The notes under the pieces were generated by a model. It did not search any database. It had not been told where the DNA came from and saw nothing but the letters and a program-made list of their open reading frames with translations. From positions 1-25,443 of IMG/VR virus record IMGVR_UViG_3300017758_000121: a DNA stretch of 25,443 nt. One strand, given 5' to 3'. The stretch's first letter is position 1. Every line of letters starts with the position of its first letter. This document shows, piece after piece, positions 21,292-25,443 of this stretch. The translations under genes and the position numbers were made by a program. Source of the stretch: a virus.

Positions 21292-21297
21292 CATTTT

Positions 21298-21334
21298 CTT
21301 TTACTGTTCTCTATTTAGAGAGAACAGATAAAAG
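21298..21334 (+). promoter_or_regulatory. Hairpin before the Rad52-like gene
   Basis: CTGTTCTCT (21304-21312) pairs with AGAGAACAG (21319-21327) around loop ATTTAG. The flanks CTTTTA and TAAAAG extend it to 15 pairs with one bulged A. A mirror of the T-rich left flank makes an A-rich right flank, so a rightward terminator is unlikely; read leftward, the T-run would fit a terminator, but no leftward gene ends here. It may stabilise or control the mRNA of the next gene. Confidence 0.5.
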
Positions 21335-21359
21335 TAAATGAATAAAGGAAGGAAATAAT

Positions 21360-22394
21360 ATGGCAGACAAGCCTGTTAAATTGCTATCCCCTTTCCCAAA
21401 GAAGCTAGTTAAAAAAGCTCCTGCAGGAAAGTTCGGGGATTACGTTCCACACGCTAATTATGTAGAAAGACTACGTGATAGTGGTGTTAAATACTCATGG
21501 TCATGTGAACCTGTATATGGTTTACATAAAGGTGAGAACAGAATAGTGGGTGCTAAAGGTACGATAACTATTGAAGATATGGGAAGTTATGACGGCTTTG
21601 GAGATATTGATACGTTCAAGTTAGATAGTCCAAAGTTTAATGACGGAACTAATCTTAAAGACGCAGAAAGTGACGCATTCAAAAGAGCATGCATGCGTTT
21701 CGGTTTAGGTGTAGAACTGTGGTCGGGTTCTGATGTATCAGAAGAAGAACATACTGCACTAGCAACTACAAGTGACCCTGATACAGACAATGTTATGGTT
21801 ACTAAGATAGATATGAGGAAAAAGGAAAATAAAATTCCTGCTCCTGAGCCTAAACCCTTAGAAGAAATAGGTGAAGACGAAGCACCTTTTAACGATACCT
21901 CTCAACCTACTGCTGATAAAGTAACATTTATTAATCATACAGTTGAAAAGATGTTTGAGGGGGTTGATAAAGGAAAGAAACAATTTGCTCTTGACCTAGC
22001 AGATAACTATGCAAAGGTAAAGAAGTACCCTGATAAATCTCTTTGGAGTGACAGTGAGATTGACGGATACTTAGCTAAAATAGAACTTGGATTATCAAGT
22101 GATGTTGCAGATGTTAGTGATGATGATGACATTATTACTAAAGCAGACGCAATACTAGGAGGCGTTACTGAAATGGTAGAAGATATGCAAAAAGTTAGAG
22201 ATGATTTGAAATGTCCTTTTTGTCAAAACAAAGTATATGACAATAGAAGTGACAAGAAATCAGATAGAAGTCCTGATTTTGTATGTTCAGGTCGTGACCA
22301 AGATGAATGTCCTGCTCACACAGGTAAATGGCGTAAGTCATGGTGGTTAAACTCCAATGATTTACCGAAAGAGTGGGGATTTGGTAACCAATAA
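21360..22394 (+). CDS. Rad52-like single-strand annealing protein with C-terminal zinc finger
   Basis: The first 125 residues match the Rad52/Sak-type annealing core: YVERLRDSGVKYSWSCEPV (34-52), a beta-hairpin region with GAKGTITIEDMG (64-75), and the signature ESDAFKRACMRFGLGVELW (103-121), typical of Rad52-family phage proteins. These proteins bind single-stranded DNA and pair complementary strands in recombination or end repair. An acidic linker (130-260) follows, then a C-terminal zinc finger with CPFC (285-288), C309 and C317/H320. The ribosome-binding site is GGAAGGAAA. The neighbouring metallophosphoesterase and PD-(D/E)XK-like genes form a recombination set with it. Confidence 0.8.
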   Translation: MADKPVKLLSPFPKKLVKKAPAGKFGDYVPHANYVERLRDSGVKYSWSCEPVYGLHKGENRIVGAKGTITIEDMGSYDGFGDIDTFKLDSPKFNDGTNLKDAESDAFKRACMRFGLGVELWSGSDVSEEEHTALATTSDPDTDNVMVTKIDMRKKENKIPAPEPKPLEEIGEDEAPFNDTSQPTADKVTFINHTVEKMFEGVDKGKKQFALDLADNYAKVKKYPDKSLWSDSEIDGYLAKIELGLSSDVADVSDDDDIITKADAILGGVTEMVEDMQKVRDDLKCPFCQNKVYDNRSDKKSDRSPDFVCSGRDQDECPAHTGKWRKSWWLNSNDLPKEWGFGNQ

Positions 22395-22785
22395 AAAGAT
22401 TGACTATAAAAGACAGGGGTCACGTAACAAACGCAAGGGAAGACGTAAGCAATTAGAAGCATTAAGGCAGTTACAAATGCCTGAGCCGAAGTTACATCAC
22501 CTCCGTGTACATGAAGAAGGGTGGCATGAAGCCTTTATTCGTGTTGAAGTTAAAGCAGGTAAGCAAGTACAGTCATTATGGAATAGGTTTGTAAAAGCTA
22601 AAGAACAAAATGACACTAACTTGCCTAATGATGACAGACCTTTTGTGTTTGTTGCTAAACCTGACGGTACTTCTGATGGTCTTGTGTGCTTTAATATAAA
22701 AGACTTAGATGAATTTTGTATGGCATATGACTTACACATTATGGGTAGGAAATATAAAAAGCCACAATCTTTAGAAGAAGAATGA
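22357..22785 (+). CDS. Putative PD-(D/E)XK nuclease (Holliday-junction resolvase-like)
   Basis: 142 residues from ATG 22357. KRKGRRKQLEALRQL (25-39) resembles the N-terminal helix of archaeal-type Hjc resolvases, IRVEVKAGKQV (61-71) contains the E-x-K catalytic half, and DDRPFVFVAKPDG (92-104) supplies the following strand. A clear acidic residue for the PD position is not obvious, so the call is tentative. The start overlaps the Rad52-like gene by 38 bases with a weak ribosome-binding site; TTG at 22381 is an alternative. It lies in the recombination set, where a resolvase or junction nuclease is expected. Confidence 0.6.
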   Translation: MIYRKSGDLVTNKKIDYKRQGSRNKRKGRRKQLEALRQLQMPEPKLHHLRVHEEGWHEAFIRVEVKAGKQVQSLWNRFVKAKEQNDTNLPNDDRPFVFVAKPDGTSDGLVCFNIKDLDEFCMAYDLHIMGRKYKKPQSLEEE

Positions 22786-23222
22786 TTGAATTAATAATAG
22801 CTTGTGCAGTAACAACTCCACTTACACCTGCAGAAGTAGATAATTATTTATTATGTGTAGATACACAAGAAAAAGTAGAACACGTAATTGAATGGTATCC
22901 CACAATAGAAGAACACTTTGAACTAGAAGACATACTTAAAGCTATGTTAATTGTTTTCTGCGAAAGTTCAGGTAGACCTGCTGTTGTAGGTAGTAACACA
23001 AACGGCACAAGAGATGTTGGTTTGTGGCAATTCAATGATGTTACTTGGGCATGGTTACAACCCAAGTTAAATATAACAAGTAATAGAACAGACCCGTATG
23101 TGTCAACTGCAGTAGCTAGTTGGTTAGTTTACAATGACGGTTGGCATCATTGGTCTAGTAGTGAAAGGTGTTGGAATGAATATTTTTTCAGACAAAACAA
23201 AACTTCAAGAATGGGCTATTGA
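22782..23222 (+). CDS. Lytic transglycosylase (SLT-like endolysin)
   Basis: 146 residues. A lysozyme-superfamily SLT domain is visible: catalytic Glu in FCESSGRP (E61), then GSNTNGTRDVGLWQFND (70-86), the signature G-L-W-Q-(I/F)-N, and a C-terminal WLVYNDGWHHWSSS (114-127) like the 'A..L....G...W' end of the family. It cuts the glycan strand of peptidoglycan. The N-terminus (MIELIIACAVTTPLTPAEVD) has a short hydrophobic stretch that may be a weak signal, so export may depend on a holin. It is coupled to the preceding gene by ATGA overlap, and it sits in the early strand, away from the holin at 25174-25362. Confidence 0.8.
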   Translation: MIELIIACAVTTPLTPAEVDNYLLCVDTQEKVEHVIEWYPTIEEHFELEDILKAMLIVFCESSGRPAVVGSNTNGTRDVGLWQFNDVTWAWLQPKLNITSNRTDPYVSTAVASWLVYNDGWHHWSSSERCWNEYFFRQNKTSRMGY

Positions 23223-23370
23223 TTTAGCTAATGCTTGTGGTGGATTTAAAATTAAAAAAACGTTAGAGGTACAATCACCTAACGTAGATGAAGTTAATAA
23301 ACTATTAGATAAATTTGTTATTTCATTTGATGAAACAATTAATGCACGTGATAATGCAGAAGAAGAATAA
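23176..23370 (+). CDS. Hypothetical acidic protein (64 residues)
   Basis: ATG 23176 is preceded by GAAAGGTG at good spacing; an in-frame ATG at 23134 sits deep within the transglycosylase gene and lacks one. The frame overlaps the transglycosylase C-terminus by 47 bases. Sequence: MNIFSDKTKLQEWAIDLANA then CGGFKIKKTLEVQSPNVDEV and an acidic helical end with NARDNAEEE. No family is recognised. Its stop lies beyond the next start, so it overlaps the nuclease gene by 17 bases. Confidence 0.6.
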   Translation: MNIFSDKTKLQEWAIDLANACGGFKIKKTLEVQSPNVDEVNKLLDKFVISFDETINARDNAEEE

Positions 23371-23737
23371 AGACTATACAAATAAATTTGATATTGACCT
23401 TGCCAAAGGTATACAAATGGAAGAAACACTCAAAGAATTTTTTGAGGGTAAACGTATAGAAGTTAAATCAGAACGTCACATATGGGAAACTACAGGCAAT
23501 CATTTTGTAGAATATGAATGTCGTGGTAAACCTAGTGGCATAGCTGTAACAGAAGCAGAGTATTGGGCTTTAATGTTAGTTCGTGAAGACGAAACAATAG
23601 TAATGGTTTACATTGTACCTATTGAACGCATGAAAGCCTTAGCTCGTAAGTATTGGAAAAACAAAACTATTGGTGGAGATAACAATTTAAGTAAAGGAAT
23701 ACTTGTACCAATAGAAGAAATAGGAGAATGTATATGA
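23354..23737 (+). CDS. PD-(D/E)XK-like phage nuclease (127 residues)
   Basis: From ATG 23354: KGIQMEETLKEFFEGK (18-33) gives the N-terminal acidic helix, IEVKSERHIWETTGNHFVEY (35-54) carries the E-x-K core followed by the T-G-N-x-F-x-E-Y pattern, and CRGKPSGIAVTEAEYWALML (56-75) completes it. This 'VKSER...TGNxFxEYxxxGKPSGI' order recurs in small phage proteins thought to be PD-(D/E)XK nucleases. Likely roles are junction resolution or host DNA degradation. The ribosome-binding site is weak, and the overlap with the upstream gene suggests coupling. An in-frame ATG at 23315 is rejected as too far upstream. Confidence 0.7.
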   Translation: MQKKNKDYTNKFDIDLAKGIQMEETLKEFFEGKRIEVKSERHIWETTGNHFVEYECRGKPSGIAVTEAEYWALMLVREDETIVMVYIVPIERMKALARKYWKNKTIGGDNNLSKGILVPIEEIGECI

Positions 23738-23811
23738 TAGAAATAATGCAGATAATAATTCTTGCAATGACTGCTTTTGTATTGGGAGTAACCTATGGGA
23801 AAACTTTATGA
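23734..23811 (+). CDS. Micro membrane protein (25 residues)
   Basis: MIEIMQIIILAMTAFVLGVT YGKTL is almost entirely one hydrophobic helix. Its ATG overlaps the nuclease TGA and its TGA overlaps the next ATG, both as ATGA, and TAGGAGAA upstream gives a ribosome-binding site, so the chain of overlaps supports it. A single-span peptide of this size could be an accessory lysis or host-membrane factor. No homologue is recognised. Confidence 0.55.
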   Translation: MIEIMQIIILAMTAFVLGVTYGKTL

Positions 23812-23936
23812 GTTATCCTATTCCAGGTTACGATTACCCAAGATGTAAAGAATGCAATGAAGTACCTGAAACAACATTAGATAAAGAAGATTTGTGTACA
23901 TATTGTATGGCACATAAAGTAGAGGATTGCGTATGA
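23808..23936 (+). CDS. Small zinc-ribbon protein (42 residues)
   Basis: MSYPIPGYDYPRCKECNEVP then ETTLDKEDLCTYCMAHKVED CV. C13-x2-C16 and C30-x2-C33 form a textbook zinc ribbon, with H36 and C41 extra. It overlaps its neighbours by ATGA on both sides. It is one of several short zinc proteins in the early strand; the role is probably binding to nucleic acid or to a host protein. Confidence 0.65.
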   Translation: MSYPIPGYDYPRCKECNEVPETTLDKEDLCTYCMAHKVEDCV

Positions 23937-24193
23937 AAGTAGTATTACACAGACTTACATATTATGAGGACGGTGAAAAGTTTTATGCTTACACTACCGA
24001 GTATAAAAAACTAGAAAGACTATTACTATTGTGGAAAGAAAATGGTAAAGATACTACGTACGATAGAGTAGATACATTTACTTTTTCAATTGATAAACTA
24101 GAAATGTTTACACAATTTATTAACAAAGCTATAGCTACATACGATAGTGGTACAAACAAAAATCCTTGGTTTGAAGAAGTAGGATTATATTAA
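23933..24193 (+). CDS. Hypothetical protein (86 residues)
   Basis: ATG 23933 (MKVVLHRLTYYEDGEKFYAY...) sits in the stop codon of the zinc-ribbon gene. It has an alternation of strands and helices (KVVLHRL, EKFYAYTTE, YKKLERLLLLWKEN, TFTFSIDKLEMFTQFINKAI), suggesting a compact alpha/beta fold of the ferredoxin type. No family is recognised. It is coupled to the following HNH gene by TAATG. Confidence 0.6.
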   Translation: MKVVLHRLTYYEDGEKFYAYTTEYKKLERLLLLWKENGKDTTYDRVDTFTFSIDKLEMFTQFINKAIATYDSGTNKNPWFEEVGLY

Positions 24194-24465
24194 TGGACAA
24201 CTTATCAGAAATGCGAGAAGTAGCTCTTAAAAGGGCTAATTACGCGTGTGAGTGGGCTTACTGTACAGATAATAAATGGTTAGAGTTAGCTCACATACAT
24301 GCAATAGGTATGGGTGGTAATCCAAAACGTAAGTTTGACATTAATAATGTAGCTATATTATGTAAACATCATCATGATGTATATGACGGTAGGCAACGAA
24401 CAGGTGCTAACTTTGCTTATAGGGAATTGCTTACAGGTTTTCTTTCAAGGAAACCTACTTCTTAA
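24193..24465 (+). CDS. HNH endonuclease (90 residues)
   Basis: A compact HNH nuclease: C19-x4-C24 (CEWAYC), LELAHIHAIGMGGN (30-43) with the first His pair, NNVAILCKHHHDVYDG (51-66) with the Asn, C57 and the terminal His residues. The Cys pair and CKHH hold a structural zinc. Small HNH nucleases near packaging genes can cut DNA for terminase; others are homing enzymes. Here it ends the early operon, so a packaging, degradation or recombination role is possible. Its last 11 bases overlap the end of a gene on the other strand. Confidence 0.85.
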   Translation: MDNLSEMREVALKRANYACEWAYCTDNKWLELAHIHAIGMGGNPKRKFDINNVAILCKHHHDVYDGRQRTGANFAYRELLTGFLSRKPTS

Positions 24466-24577
24466 TTTTTTTTACTTTACCATTGTGAGTTCTAGCAAAC
24501 TTATGTGTTTTAGTTTCACGTATTAACGTTCCGTAATAAGTCTTGCCACCCCACTTCCAACTAACTTTTTTAGCCAT
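24455..24577 (-). CDS. Small basic protein (40 residues)
   Basis: On the - strand: MAKKVSWKWGGKTYYGTLIR then ETKTHKFARTHNGKVKKIKK. Very basic, with a short beta pattern (KTYYGTLIRETKTHKFART) reminiscent of an SH3-like or KOW-like fold. Its ATG shares a base with the TAA of the upstream 88-residue gene. It ends tail to tail with the HNH gene. Function unknown; nucleic-acid binding is likely from charge. Confidence 0.6.
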   Translation of the reverse strand: MAKKVSWKWGGKTYYGTLIRETKTHKFARTHNGKVKKIKK

Positions 24578-24843
24578 TACCACTTCACCTTGTTTGCCCA
24601 ATACGCGGCAGACATTTTTCCTTTTTTAATATTTTTTGCGTGACGTGCTTTAAATGATTTACGTCTAGCTTTAGATTTAGCGTCAGTTTTTTTACCTGCA
24701 CCTGATACACCTTGTTGACCAAACCTAATTAGTTTAATTTTGTCACCCTCTTTAGCTAAAACAGCATGTGATTTACTAGCGTTAGGTGTACGCTTAGGTT
24801 TATTGTAACCTGAGAAACGCTCTCCACGATATTCAATTGACAT
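24577..24843 (-). CDS. DUF6321-like basic phage protein (88 residues)
   Basis: MSIEYRGERFSGYNKPKRTP, then ...KSHAVLAKEGDKIKLIRFGQ QGV and an end KNIKKGKMSAAYWANKVKW. A conserved order of FSGYNKPKRTP, KSHAV, K-IRFGQQGV and SAAYWANKVKW recurs in cyanophage and marine-phage proteins annotated, as I recall, as DUF6321. It is highly basic and probably virion- or DNA-associated. Function of the family is unknown. It belongs to the leftward late unit. Confidence 0.8.
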   Translation of the reverse strand: MSIEYRGERFSGYNKPKRTPNASKSHAVLAKEGDKIKLIRFGQQGVSGAGKKTDAKSKARRKSFKARHAKNIKKGKMSAAYWANKVKW

Positions 24844-24845
24844 AA

Positions 24846-24911
24846 CTACTTCTTAATTTTTTTTCTTGTAGGCTTATAAGATTTCTTCTTACCTTTTTTA
24901 GTTACAGGCAT
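24846..24911 (-). CDS. Micro-ORF, 21-residue lysine-rich peptide
   Basis: MPVTKKGKKKSYKPTRKKIK K. Eleven of the 21 residues are Lys or Arg. Its ATG shares a base with the stop of the 87-residue gene, as is usual here, and it fills the gap to the DUF6321-like gene. A GGAG-type ribosome-binding site (AGATAAATA upstream) is weak. It may be a true small basic protein or a remnant; the Lys-Lys-Ile-Lys-Lys end resembles that of the 40-residue neighbour. Confidence 0.45.
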   Translation of the reverse strand: MPVTKKGKKKSYKPTRKKIKK

Positions 24912-25174
24912 TATTTATCTCCATATCTTTTACTATAGCTATCACGTGTTTTTTGAGAACCTCGTAACGCTTTTAATCTATCATCAGCTCTCATAGTTAA
25001 CTCATTACTTAGTTTAGCATATCTTTTTGCACGTCTTAAAACTTCAGGACGTGCAGTATTAGTACCTAATAATTGCTTACTTGCTTTACGCATTTCATCA
25101 GCAATTTTTAATTCACTCATGATAAGTTTTTTAGCTTTATCTTCGTTCTTAATTTTAGGTTTTTTGTGTGCCAT
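24911..25174 (-). CDS. Basic helical protein (87 residues)
   Basis: MAHKKPKIKNEDKAKKLIMS and further. It is strongly basic and almost wholly helical, with heptad-like Leu/Ile/Met spacing (LIMSELKIADEMRKASKQLL, then RRAKRYAKLSNELTMRADDR). A coiled coil is likely. The stop overlaps the next start, and the ATG is directly coupled to the holin stop. No family is recognised; virion- or lysis-associated by context. Confidence 0.6.
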   Translation of the reverse strand: MAHKKPKIKNEDKAKKLIMSELKIADEMRKASKQLLGTNTARPEVLRRAKRYAKLSNELTMRADDRLKALRGSQKTRDSYSKRYGDK

Positions 25175-25362
25175 TACTTAGTAATTTGTTTTTTAGCGTA
25201 TGTCTTAATGACTGCTAACGCAGCACCACCACCTGCAAGAGCAGCTAACTGAAGTGTTTCAGCTTCTACACCAACAAGAGGAGCGACAGTTAATGCACCA
25301 ATGAACGCTTCTACGAATGTCCAAGCTGTACGCTCAATCATATCTTTTAAGTCTTCACTCAT
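25174..25362 (-). CDS. Holin, r1t-like (start uncertain; may extend past the right edge)
   Basis: A 62-residue protein with two hydrophobic helices, about 13-30 (AWTFVEAFIGALTVAPLV) and 36-53 (LQLAALAGGGAALAVIKT), and a Lys-rich C-terminus. The RTAWTFVEAF and Gly/Ala-rich second helix ending in VIKTYA match small phage holins of the r1t type. ATG 25362 has GGAG at good spacing. However, the frame stays open upstream for 27 codons to the window edge (WTPWNEAWSYK before the Met), so a longer form could start outside the window. Holins open the membrane for endolysin; the transglycosylase at 22782-23222 is the likely partner. Confidence 0.75.
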   Translation of the reverse strand: MSEDLKDMIERTAWTFVEAFIGALTVAPLVGVEAETLQLAALAGGGAALAVIKTYAKKQITK

Positions 25363-25443
25363 TTTATAACTCCATGCTTCGTTCCATGGTGTCCACGCAA
25401 CGTCCTTTTTGAACGTACCATCAGAATTTCTTTTTCTTTTAAC

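Overview
The window is a piece of an AT-rich tailed-phage genome. On the - strand it carries a terminase large subunit, a portal, very large virion proteins and a holin. On the + strand it carries a dense early/middle region of tiny genes and recombination genes. No integrase, attachment site, tRNA or CRISPR array is visible, so the phage is probably lytic, or its lysogeny genes lie outside the window. The 134-residue proline/glycine-rich protein at 8019-8423 and the hairpin-before-start arrangement of the early genes both recall actinobacteriophages. Together with the low GC content this suggests, without proving, a phage of low-GC aquatic Actinobacteria; a marine alphaproteobacterial host is the main alternative.

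Layout. From 1 to 12235 (- strand) there is one tightly overlapping late operon, read right to left: terminase large subunit with an N-terminal zinc finger, portal, a 54-residue protein, a proline/glycine-rich protein, a 1767-residue virion protein, a 381-residue protein, a protein with a Nudix domain, and the start of one more gene. A consensus-like promoter (12274-12302) sits just upstream of the terminase. From 12236 to 12905 lies a divergent, gene-free control region with operator-like palindromes, short direct repeats and a chain of hairpins. From 12906 to 16565 (+ strand) there are about fifteen very small genes, several rich in Cys/His, separated by a repeated hairpin family (six copies) and by other structured leaders. 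From 16566 to 16830 there is a gene-free segment that folds into several GNRA-tetraloop hairpins and looks like a structured RNA. From 16841 to 19622 is a MoxR-type AAA+ ATPase with a HELGH-plus-VWA partner. From 19838 to 24465 is a DNA-processing and lysis-related set: HTH-like protein, metallophosphoesterase, Rad52-like annealing protein, two PD-(D/E)XK-like nucleases, lytic transglycosylase and HNH nuclease, with small genes between them. From 24455 to 25443 (- strand) are small basic proteins and a holin.

How it fits together. If the genome is circular or circularly permuted, the - strand genes at the right edge are the far end of the same late transcription unit that runs off the left edge, and they meet the early operon tail to tail at 24455-24465. 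The early unit would then run rightward and the late unit leftward from the 12.2-12.9 kb switch region. The major capsid gene, DNA polymerase, helicase and primase are not recognised here; they lie outside the window or are absent.

The most unusual content is RNA- or DNA-structural: six covarying CCCC/GGGG hairpins placed directly before early genes, plus at least five longer structured non-coding segments.
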